From the NCBI GenBank assembly GCA_030605675.1, contig JAUWHV010000096.1:1-12066 (forward strand): DNA of 12,066 nucleotides, written 5' to 3'. Shown piece after piece: positions 6,626 to 12,066 of the stretch. The notes under the pieces were generated by a model that was not told the origin of the DNA, ran no database searches, and saw only the letters and a list, made by a program, of their open reading frames with translations. Made by a program: the position numbers and the translations under genes. The stretch comes from Deltaproteobacteria bacterium (GTDB taxonomy: Bacteria > Desulfobacterota > Dissulfuribacteria > Dissulfuribacterales > UBA3076). Each line of letters begins with the position of its first letter. Positions within the stretch are counted from its first letter, which is position 1.

Positions 6626-7228
6626 TCACCTTCCCGCAGTCTTGATAAAGGTCACCATTCCGTCCTGGAGCTGGGCCTCATAGTTGTCCACACGCGATAC
6701 GAGATAGCTGTGGGCCACCATGGTGGGAAGCGCTACAGCAAGGCCCAAGGCCGTAGTCAGCATGGCCTCCCATATACCGCCGGCAAGGACAGCAGCATTG
6801 ACCTTGCCACCCATCTGCTGGATGACCATAAAGGCCTTAATCATACCGATGACCGTTCCCAGAAGACCGAGTAACGGAGCAATACTTCCAATAGTGGCAA
6901 GCACCTGGAGATATCGGGAAAGCTCCCTGACCTCCTCTCCCGTAGAGTGGACAACCACTGTCTCAAAGGTCTCCCGGTCATTGTCTATGACCTCCAAGGT
7001 ACTTGCCAGGATACGTGCCATGGGAGATTCGCTCCCTCTTGCAAGCTCAATGGCCCGGGCAAGTTCACCATCTCGCACATGCCTAGCGACATTCTTCACC
7101 AATCCAAAACCCCGGATGCGTACCCTGGAAAAATAGATCAACCTTTCCAGGAAAATGGCAAGAGCAACCATAGAGCACAAAAGGATCGGCACTACAAGTA
7201 TGCCCCCCTTAGCCAAAAAATCGATCAT
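6626..7228 (-). CDS. exbB: ExbB/TolQ/MotA-family proton channel protein
   Basis: 200-aa inner-membrane stator protein that forms the pentameric proton channel with ExbD and drives TonB. It shows three TM segments in the expected places: about 9-32, 107-131 (IGSIAPLLGLLGTVIGMI) and 152-173 (WEAMLTTALGLAVALPTMVA). A cytoplasmic loop at about 35-105 lies between the first two. The PLLGLLGTVIGM and WEAM.TTA.GL.VA.P motifs are those of the MotA/TolQ/ExbB family. The ATG lies 2 bases after the stop of the repeat-protein gene and follows a G-rich GGGGAGGG site within the end of that gene. This close spacing ties the repeat protein to the TonB motor. Confidence 0.95.
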   Translation of the reverse strand: MIDFLAKGGILVVPILLCSMVALAIFLERLIYFSRVRIRGFGLVKNVARHVRDGELARAIELARGSESPMARILASTLEVIDNDRETFETVVVHSTGEEVRELSRYLQVLATIGSIAPLLGLLGTVIGMIKAFMVIQQMGGKVNAAVLAGGIWEAMLTTALGLAVALPTMVAHSYLVSRVDNYEAQLQDGMVTFIKTAGR

Positions 7229-7230
7229 AC

Positions 7231-8631
7231 TTACCCACCCTCCCCTTCTCCATATTCAACAACATCCGGTTTGCCATCAAAATTCAGATCTATCGAACGT
7301 CTCACCATTGCCTCTGACTCATCGAATTCTTCCCATAGATCCGGCTTTCCGTCTGCGTTTGTGTCTTCCTCGACAGTGATCAGGCTTCCTTTATGATAGT
7401 GATACCAGGTATCCACACGGCCATCTCCTGTAAGATCCTTTTCTGCCCGGATCGCCTCTTCATCGCCGTTGTAAAACCAGGTGATGTCCAGGTGATCAAT
7501 GACCTCATGCCTTTCCCGGCTCTTGACCAGTTTACCTTCAGCGCTGAAATGTTCCCTAAGATCCGGACTGCCGTCGCTGTCTTCATCAATTTCTTTAAGC
7601 CTTAAGACATTCTTTTTATAACAATAGCGCCCCTCTGGATTCTTATCTCCGTCAGCATCCACTTCCATCACCATGGACCATGGAGATCTGTCGAACCACT
7701 GAGTGATCTCAAAGCGGCCGTCATTATCCTTGTCCCTGATAAGCCGGTATTTCTTTTCATTCCTGTAGAAAATCTTTAAGCTGATCTTGCCGATACCTTT
7801 CTCATCTCTTTCCACCCTTGCAACCTGTCCGTCTTTATAATATTCCCAGGTGTCGATCCTCCCGTTAAGATCTGCATCGCTTTCAACCCGCTCCTTCTCT
7901 TCCTTGGCATTAAAGTAGATTGTTACATCCGGCTTTCCGTCCTGATTACGATCCTCGGTTTGACGACAGACCTTGCCGTCTTTAAACAGCGTGATGGTCT
8001 CTTTTAATCCGTCCCCATCAGCATCATAGGTTACCTTGACCAGCAGGCCTCCATGAAAGGTCCTGATCCTGTCAATCCGGCCCGTATGCCTGGTGTCTTC
8101 CTCTATGCTTTCAGCATGGCCGTCGGCATCAAAATGGATAAAAACATCCTTTTTTTCATCAAAGTTTGAGTCTTTTTCCTGATAGTGGGGTTTGCCATCC
8201 TTGAATACGGTTATGCTGTCAAACAGGCCGTCTCCTGTAGTATCTTTTTGCATCTTCAGTGGTCGCTCCTGTAAATCAAATTGAACAACTTGAATCACCC
8301 GGCCGGTGTGGTTTGACAACTTTTCACGCCTGGTCCTTTTCCCTGCTTCAAAATAGTCCCGGAAATCAATCTGCCGGTCATGATCTGTGTCCCTTTCGAC
8401 CCTTATGAGCTGCTCTTTTTCGTAATACTGGAATCGATCCATTAGCTCATCAGCATTGCTGTCGATCTCTAGCTTGATGATCCTGCCGCGTTTATCAAAA
8501 AGGGCGATCTGATCTATCTTGCCATCCTCATTCGTGTCCTGCCTCATGATCTTTTCCTGTGCCCATGCAGGTGCAGTCAGCAACGCAGCAACCACGGCCG
8601 GTATGATAAGAAATGAGAAAAGACGCCCCAT
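7231..8631 (-). CDS. Secreted protein with about 18 acidic EF-hand-like repeats, upstream of exbB
   Basis: Exported repeat protein of about 466 aa from the ATG at 8631, which starts a good Sec signal peptide (MGRLFSFLIIPAVVAALLTA, cleavage after APAWA). The mature protein is almost entirely a 24-25-residue repeat of form D-x-[ND]-x-D-G-x-x-D-x4-[FY] followed by a short Gly turn and a beta-like stretch. Clear units include DTNEDGKID, DTTGDGLFD, DADGDGLKE, DRNQDGKPD, DKDNDGRFE, DLTGDGRVD, DTNADGKPD and DLNFDGKPD. Two or three units have lost their acidic residues. The acidic loop matches the Ca2+-binding loop of EF-hand, dockerin or thrombospondin type-3 repeats, so calcium binding is likely but inferred. 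I do not know a named family. An in-frame ATG at 8679 and a TTG at 8754 give longer forms but lengthen the signal peptide with Cys-rich sequence. Being 2 bases from exbB suggests a role with the TonB motor, perhaps in the periplasm or at the surface. Confidence 0.8.
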   Translation of the reverse strand: MGRLFSFLIIPAVVAALLTAPAWAQEKIMRQDTNEDGKIDQIALFDKRGRIIKLEIDSNADELMDRFQYYEKEQLIRVERDTDHDRQIDFRDYFEAGKRTRREKLSNHTGRVIQVVQFDLQERPLKMQKDTTGDGLFDSITVFKDGKPHYQEKDSNFDEKKDVFIHFDADGHAESIEEDTRHTGRIDRIRTFHGGLLVKVTYDADGDGLKETITLFKDGKVCRQTEDRNQDGKPDVTIYFNAKEEKERVESDADLNGRIDTWEYYKDGQVARVERDEKGIGKISLKIFYRNEKKYRLIRDKDNDGRFEITQWFDRSPWSMVMEVDADGDKNPEGRYCYKKNVLRLKEIDEDSDGSPDLREHFSAEGKLVKSRERHEVIDHLDITWFYNGDEEAIRAEKDLTGDGRVDTWYHYHKGSLITVEEDTNADGKPDLWEEFDESEAMVRRSIDLNFDGKPDVVEYGEGEGG

Positions 8632-8738
8632 AACAATACATTGGCAGCAGGAACAAAAATAACGCAGTCTCTTTTCCATTGGGAATATTAAATAAAAGCC
8701 CTCCTCCAATAGCACATCCCTTGCAAAAGTGCTACAAT

Positions 8739-8754
8739 TGTCAAAAAATGTCAA
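8739..8754 (-). promoter_or_regulatory. Doubled TTGACA box upstream of the repeat-protein gene
   Basis: Two TTGACA hexamers (8754-8749 and 8744-8739, leftward) lie in the 148-base gap between rimI and the ATG at 8631. They match the -35 consensus exactly, but no good TATAAT is found at 16-18 bases from either. A 6-bp inverted repeat (TAGCAC and GTGCTA) lies just downstream. This could be an internal promoter for the repeat-protein, exbB, exbD and tonB genes. Confidence 0.3.
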
Positions 8755-8779
8755 CTCTTAGGACCCGTAAAGGAATAAG

Positions 8780-9253
8780 TCATTGGAATTCTCGCTCAGA
8801 TTTAGGAAGGACTAAGGAAAGAATTGTGGCGTCCTCTTTGTTGTCCGGATAGTACTTTTTCCTGGTGCCTGTTTGGATAAAACCAAATCCGGTGTACAGG
8901 GCAAGGGCCGCTGTGTTTGATCTCCGCACCTCCAGATATGCCTGTTCTATGCCCATCTCTATACAATTCTGCAACACAAGCCCGAGAAGACGTTTGCCCA
9001 AGCCATTGCGCCTGTATGCCGGATGGACAGCCAGTTTAAGGATTTCCATTTCGTCGGCTACATTAAAAAAAGACATATAGGCAGCCAGCTCACCACCGTT
9101 TTTTAGCCCAAAGATATAATACTGCTTTTGCTTAAGACACAGCCAGAATTGCTGTTCCGTCCATGCGTGAGGAAAACAGATTTTTTCAAGGGCAACCAAA
9201 TCGTCAAGATCACAAAGGCCCAATCTGCTGAATTTATAAGAAAAGTCGCTCAT
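8780..9253 (-). CDS. rimI: Ribosomal protein S18-alanine N-acetyltransferase RimI (GNAT)
   Basis: 157-aa cytoplasmic GNAT acetyltransferase, expected to acetylate the N-terminal alanine of ribosomal protein S18 using acetyl-CoA. The acetyl-CoA-binding motif is RRNGLGKRLL at 81-90, preceded by the beta strand EILKLAVHPAY (70-80). The RimI-type C-terminal half reads YLEVRRSNTAALALYTGFGF (106-125), then a stretch with Tyr134-Tyr135 and ATILSL. Asn113 and Tyr120 fit the positions conserved in the family. The length is normal for RimI. GNAT proteins are hard to assign exactly, but the EVR.SN..A..LY...GF pattern is specific for the RimI branch. No tsaB or tsaE neighbour is seen. The start ATG lacks a clear Shine-Dalgarno. 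Confidence 0.88.
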   Translation of the reverse strand: MSDFSYKFSRLGLCDLDDLVALEKICFPHAWTEQQFWLCLKQKQYYIFGLKNGGELAAYMSFFNVADEMEILKLAVHPAYRRNGLGKRLLGLVLQNCIEMGIEQAYLEVRRSNTAALALYTGFGFIQTGTRKKYYPDNKEDATILSLVLPKSEREFQ

Positions 9254-9260
9254 AGGATAT

Positions 9261-9279
9261 CGTGGCTTTCACAGCCACG
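9261..9279 (-). other. Small 7-bp hairpin just upstream of rimI
   Basis: CGTGGCT (9261-9267) and AGCCACG (9273-9279) form a perfect 7-bp stem with a 5-base loop. It lies in the 38-base gap between the DUF2784 gene and rimI and ends 7 bases before the rimI ATG. It may affect translation of rimI or processing of the transcript. There is no T-run, so it is not a terminator. Confidence 0.4.
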
Positions 9280-9291
9280 CGGGCAAATTGC

Positions 9292-9633
9292 TCAAGCCCC
9301 AGCCTTCATAGTACGGTGCAATATCCATCCGTAGATCACAAAATTGATACCCAAGACAAACACACCAAAGACAATCTGCATATTTTGCGTAAGTGAAGCA
9401 GGATAAAGCACAGGGATAATATAGTGCTCTATAAAGCCTGAGCCGTAACTACTTCCCCCGCCCTTTTCACGCAACCAGTTCTCAAGCGGCGTGAGTGGAC
9501 ACACCCAGCCGCAAAATTCGATAAGTGCAGCCCACATAACCGCTGGAATGTGTATCCATGCGCAGAACTTCCACTTGAGCACCAGGAATCCACCCAGCAC
9601 TGAGAACAAAACAAAAGCAACATGTACCACCAC
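9292..9633 (-). CDS. DUF2784 family membrane protein
   Basis: Small inner-membrane protein of unknown function with the DUF2784 pattern. The family core is visible as HIPAVMWAALIEFCGWVCPL followed by TPLENWL, then SGFIEHYIIPVLYP, and a last helix near VFVLGINFVIYGWIL. There are four hydrophobic segments. From the first usable start (GTG 9633) it is 113 aa, shorter than the family norm at the N-terminus. The same frame continues upstream as ILNLFFADLV from an ATA codon at 9663, and this matches the usual family opening with a helix containing the A-D-L motif. An AGGGG site lies 9 bases before that ATA. The true protein is therefore probably 123 aa with either a non-standard AUA start or a mutated ATG. 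It follows the transporter gene in the operon. Confidence 0.85.
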   Translation of the reverse strand: MVVHVAFVLFSVLGGFLVLKWKFCAWIHIPAVMWAALIEFCGWVCPLTPLENWLREKGGGSSYGSGFIEHYIIPVLYPASLTQNMQIVFGVFVLGINFVIYGWILHRTMKAGA

Positions 9634-9669
9634 AACTAAGTCGGCAAAAAAAAGATTTAGTATCTTCTG

Positions 9670-10821
9670 TTACCCCTGTCTATGATCTTTCTCTACATGT
9701 TTTGCAAGAGGACCGGGTGCGCATTCAAATTGATGGGTCAAAAAACGCCGGTAGTAGGCCAAGAGCAGACAGGTCATTGGCAGGGCGATGATCAGCCCGA
9801 AAAATCCTAATAACTTGCCCCATATGGATAGGGATAATAGAATTATGGCCGGGCTAAAGCCTGTCACCCGACCCATGATCTTGGGGACTAATACAGTATC
9901 CTGGATTATCTGAACCACCACAAAGACCGAACCGGTCAATCCAAGAGTTACCCAGAAACTGCTCCCTGTCTCCACCGCATGAACAAGGGCCAGCAAAAAA
10001 GCAGGAATAAGACCGATGATCTGCAGATAGGGAACCATATTCAGAATCCCGATTAACAGGCCCAGCAAGACACCCATCGGCAGATCAATGAACCAAAAGC
10101 CCACAACGAACAATATCCCGACAATAGAGGCTACCTCAGCCTGAGCCCGGAAATACCGGTTCATGGCCGATTGAAAATCGCCGACAAAGGCCATGGTAGC
10201 CTCCTGGTAAGCAGGCGGGAGCATGTTCTTCCAGCCTTGCTTGACCTTCTCGTAATCCAGAAGCAAAAAGATTAGATAAAGTCCGATCACAGCCAATCCG
10301 ACCAAACCCATGATAAAACTTGCGGTGCCTGTTAAGAGTCCCCATGCTCCGGGTAAAACCTTGCGAGCAATGGATTCGCAAATCTTCCAGAAATTATCAG
10401 TCCTGAAAAAATCCCGGACATCGTTTGACGCCATAAAATCCTTGATCGCCTCCCAGATATGAGGCGGCAGGCGTTGAGCAGCCTGTTCAGCCAAGTCGGA
10501 ATCGTTGACAAAGTCAGTTAAAATCCTGCCCATGTTCGCTATATCGGCCACGATCATGGGGATAAGCAACCAGGCCAAAATCGCTACAAAAGCCAATACG
10601 GCAAACAGACTGATAAACACGGCAAAAACACGGTTAGGGACTTTTTTTTGGACCAGAAGAACAAACGGATTAATCAGGTAGGCTAAAAGCAGGGCAACAG
10701 CAAAGGGGATCAGGACTTCGCTCAGGTATCCCAAAAGCCAAATCAGTCCACATAATAATCCGGCAGCTATGCCGATTCGCACAATTCGGTCAAGTGTATA
10801 AGGTTTGTTATTGAGAATCAC
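9670..10821 (-). CDS. AI-2E family transporter (PerM/UPF0118)
   Basis: 383-aa polytopic inner-membrane protein of the AI-2 exporter (TqsA/PerM) superfamily. The name comes from a few members; others act as Na+/H+ antiporters, so the substrate is open. Hydrophobic segments lie at about 13-31, 34-55, 64-90, 158-189, 231-260, 266-282, 287-308 and 325-356. A long periplasmic or cytoplasmic loop at about 92-155 is typical. Family motifs are visible: IPF..ALLLAYL.NP (38-52), LLLDYEKVKQGW (186-197), LLIGILNMVPYLQIIG (255-270) and LVPKIMG (311-317), followed by P324 and the WGKLLGFFGLIIALP stretch. The length is standard. The start is GTG at 10821, with only a weak upstream site, 23 bases after the small upstream gene. 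The last residues run 6 bases from the DUF2784 reading frame. Confidence 0.92.
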   Translation of the reverse strand: MILNNKPYTLDRIVRIGIAAGLLCGLIWLLGYLSEVLIPFAVALLLAYLINPFVLLVQKKVPNRVFAVFISLFAVLAFVAILAWLLIPMIVADIANMGRILTDFVNDSDLAEQAAQRLPPHIWEAIKDFMASNDVRDFFRTDNFWKICESIARKVLPGAWGLLTGTASFIMGLVGLAVIGLYLIFLLLDYEKVKQGWKNMLPPAYQEATMAFVGDFQSAMNRYFRAQAEVASIVGILFVVGFWFIDLPMGVLLGLLIGILNMVPYLQIIGLIPAFLLALVHAVETGSSFWVTLGLTGSVFVVVQIIQDTVLVPKIMGRVTGFSPAIILLSLSIWGKLLGFFGLIIALPMTCLLLAYYRRFLTHQFECAPGPLAKHVEKDHRQG

Positions 10822-10844
10822 TGTGCTTCGTCAGACATTCAGTT

Positions 10845-11132
10845 CTATCCTGAAAACCACTTGTTCAAAATATCGACGATTTGAAGAGCTTGTTTCTTGC
10901 TTGTGATATTGAACTTGCTCTGTTGCCTGAACTGATTGCCGGATTTCTTATACCGGCGGATCGTGACTTTTGGGTCCCCGAACTGGTCGGTCTTGCGATC
11001 TATATCCTGATACATAAACATGATGGTGGTCCAACTCCCTCTGGTCAGGACCACCTTGTCAAGTTCCTTGACCAACTGTTTCCCGGATTCATCTTCATAA
11101 TTTATTGTAATATCATCTATTTTTTCAGCCAT
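10845..11132 (-). CDS. Small conserved-looking cytoplasmic protein of unknown function
   Basis: 95-aa charged, soluble protein, first in the leftward gene train. I do not recognise the family. No signal peptide or TM segment is present. The sequence alternates short beta-like stretches (DDITINYED, KVVLTRGSWTTIMFMYQDID, PKVTIRRYKKSG, SKFNIT) and ends in a helix (KKQALQIVDILNKWFSG), suggesting a small alpha/beta domain. The ATG has a good GAGG site 6 bases upstream and codon use looks ordinary, so I treat it as real. Its place 23 bases before the transporter gene suggests co-transcription. Confidence 0.78.
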   Translation of the reverse strand: MAEKIDDITINYEDESGKQLVKELDKVVLTRGSWTTIMFMYQDIDRKTDQFGDPKVTIRRYKKSGNQFRQQSKFNITSKKQALQIVDILNKWFSG

Positions 11133-11159
11133 AATTTCCTCTACATTTTATTTTGATGC

Positions 11160-11175
11160 AAATTTATATAAATTT
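11160..11175. repeat. 16-bp perfect A/T palindrome upstream of the 95-aa gene
   Basis: AAATTTATATAAATTT is its own reverse complement and sits 28 bases from the ATG at 11132. It could contain a -10 element (TATAAA) for the operon. A/T palindromes of this sort also occur by chance in A/T-rich intergenic DNA. Confidence 0.35.
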
Positions 11176-11181
11176 AAGAAT

Positions 11182-11222
11182 TTGAGGATTGAGGGATTGA
11201 GGAATTGAGGGATTGAGGGATT
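11182..11222. repeat. Tandem octamer repeats TTGAGG(G/A)A
   Basis: A 7-base unit TTGAGGA (11182-11188) is followed by four octamers: TTGAGGGA, TTGAGGAA, TTGAGGGA, TTGAGGGA. The array is intergenic and G-rich on one strand. Confidence 0.8.
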
Positions 11223-11257
11223 ATAATTAAAAAAGTACCTCCAATTCCTCAATCCCT
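11192..11257. repeat. 16-bp perfect inverted repeat derived from the octamer array
   Basis: AGGGATTGAGGAATTG (11192-11207) is the exact reverse complement of 11242-11257, with 34 bases between. More decayed inverted copies follow to about 11278 (CAATTCCTAAATC). No T-run follows the stem in either direction. It could fold in transcripts crossing the region. Confidence 0.7.
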
Positions 11258-11464
11258 AAATTCGCAATTCCTAAATCATAATTCGTATTTGTGTTATCGG
11301 TAACCATGCGGTCACTTGGAACCTCTATGTTTGAATAATCTGACCACATCTAAAGTAAAGCATATTGTGCAACGTGCAACAACTAGAAACTATAATCAGA
11401 CAGAAACAGTAAGGTAAGTGACCGCCTGGGCCGTTTGGCCTTGCTGAACTCTCAAGGACTTCTC

Positions 11465-12066
11465 TCACTTCTTTCTCTTTTGCTTCAACTGGATATTGAT
11501 GTTTGTCCTTTTGGAGTTGTCCCACATGGAACATATGACCGGTTCATCTTTGATGACACAGAGAAGACATGCATTGCAGCAATTACAGAAAAGGATATTT
11601 TTTTCTCTTCCCTCTAGTACCTTGTTTGGCCAGAGAGGATCTGCAAACAAGGTCCGGGCAAGCCCGATCAGATCAGCTTTGTTATCTCTGAGTATCTCTT
11701 CAGCAAAGGCGGGCCTGATAATCCTCCCGGTGGTGATAACAGGTGTTGAGGAAACAGCGGCTTTTATCTCCGTAGCCAAACTATTCGCATAACCTTCCTT
11801 TCTGGTTTGATTCATAACATGGCGCAGAAAAAATGATTCATGGGAGCCGGCCGTTACGGAGATATAAGCGATTCCAAATTTCTCCAATTTGTTGGCAAAG
11901 ATCTTGGCTTCTCTGACATGGAGTCCGCCTGCGAGCAGTTCATCTGCCAATAAACGATATCCTATTGGGAAGTCTTTCCCGACAAACTCCCTGACTGTTT
12001 CAATCACTTCCAGAGGAAACCTCATTCTGCTTTCCAGGCTTCCGCCATAGCCGTCCGACCGTCTAT
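11465..12066 (-). CDS. NADH:flavin oxidoreductase, Old Yellow Enzyme family (C-terminal part, truncated by window edge)
   Basis: C-terminal portion (about 199 aa) of an FMN-dependent TIM-barrel oxidoreductase. The visible frame runs to the window end with no start: it opens with RRSDGYGGSLESRMRFPLEV, the family signature for the N-R-x-D-x-YGGS-L-E-N-R phosphate/substrate loop. The ATG at 12025 is therefore internal. Further barrel landmarks are PVITTGRI (FMN-binding strand) and DLIGLARTLFADP (R-x-x-x-ADP loop). The end holds a Cys cluster (FCNCCNACLLC, then VIC 8 residues on) like the [4Fe-4S] site of the 2,4-dienoyl-CoA reductase branch, with spacing unlike E. coli FadH. The protein ends 24 residues later with a Lys/Arg-rich tail, so it lacks the second FAD/NAD domain of FadH-type enzymes. 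The substrate is unknown. Confidence 0.88.
   Translation of the reverse strand, partial: RRSDGYGGSLESRMRFPLEVIETVREFVGKDFPIGYRLLADELLAGGLHVREAKIFANKLEKFGIAYISVTAGSHESFFLRHVMNQTRKEGYANSLATEIKAAVSSTPVITTGRIIRPAFAEEILRDNKADLIGLARTLFADPLWPNKVLEGREKNILFCNCCNACLLCVIKDEPVICSMWDNSKRTNINIQLKQKRKK

Larger units (their letters stand above)
11133..11464. other. Intergenic region between the 95-aa gene and the flavin oxidoreductase gene
   Basis: 332 bases without a gene. The left half holds the A/T palindrome and the octamer repeats described separately. The right half (about 11290-11464) contains a spaced 10-bp inverted repeat, GCGGTCACTT (11308-11317) and AAGTGACCGC (11416-11425), and a short GGCC-AAAC-GGCC stem near 11430. 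I see no tRNA-like fold, no convincing terminator and no convincing ORF. Confidence 0.6.

Noticed and set aside
6118..6645. A 175-aa rightward open frame opposite exbD and the start of tonB
   Set aside because: It lies over two strongly identified genes on the other strand and has no family features or ribosome-binding site.
8712..8734. Sigma-54 type promoter (GCAC followed by TTGCA) upstream of the repeat-protein gene
   Set aside because: The two half-elements are too close: the GG-N10-GC spacing is not met, and the first G is replaced by A.
11182..11257. CRISPR array
   Set aside because: Units are 7-8 bases without spacers, and the second block is an inverted decayed copy, so this is simple tandem repeat DNA.
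11465..12025. A complete 186-aa gene starting at the ATG at 12025
   Set aside because: The frame continues upstream to the window edge through RRSDGYGGSLESR, a conserved Old Yellow Enzyme motif, so this ATG is internal.

Overview
The window reads as chromosomal DNA of a diderm (Gram-negative) bacterium. The evidence is a TonB-ExbB-ExbD system, a PqiA/PqiB-type (MCE) envelope lipid-transport cassette, and a periplasmic substrate-binding protein with a Sec signal. Gene style and the degenerate simple repeats between genes make me lean towards Desulfobacterota (former Deltaproteobacteria). That is an inference; the window has no rRNA or other marker gene to fix it.

Layout, left to right. (1) 22-708, rightward: a small potassium channel with a TLGYGD selectivity filter. 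(2) 830-4113, leftward: a three-gene envelope cassette of two separate single-domain PqiA/LetA-like membrane proteins and a membrane-anchored protein with five MCE domains. The genes are packed with a 4-base overlap and a 3-base gap. A perfect 14-bp hairpin sits directly over the ribosome-binding site of the first gene. (3) 4215-5015, leftward: a secreted family-3 solute-binding protein with no permease or ATPase beside it. (4) 5040-5265: an intergenic segment with degenerate heptamer repeats on both sides of a 13-bp hairpin that looks like the terminator of the next operon. (5) 5266-11132, leftward: a long gene train. In transcription order it holds a 95-aa conserved-looking protein, an AI-2E/PerM-family transporter, a DUF2784 membrane protein, RimI acetyltransferase, a secreted protein with about 18 acidic EF-hand-like repeats, ExbB, ExbD, TonB, and a small possibly broken ORF. 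(6) 11133-11464: an intergenic segment with tandem octamer repeats and inverted repeats. (7) 11465-12066, leftward: the C-terminal part of an Old Yellow Enzyme-family NADH:flavin oxidoreductase, cut by the window edge.

How the genes work together. The PqiA-like and MCE proteins should form an inner-membrane complex with a periplasmic lipid conduit. ExbB, ExbD and TonB should form a proton-motive-force-driven energiser of an outer-membrane partner. The partner is not in the window. The gene directly upstream of exbB, 2 bases away, encodes the repeat protein, so the two may work together at the envelope. This TonB-coupled acidic repeat protein is the best candidate here for something not well described. 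The five-domain A-B-A-B-B MCE protein with split PqiA partners is the second.
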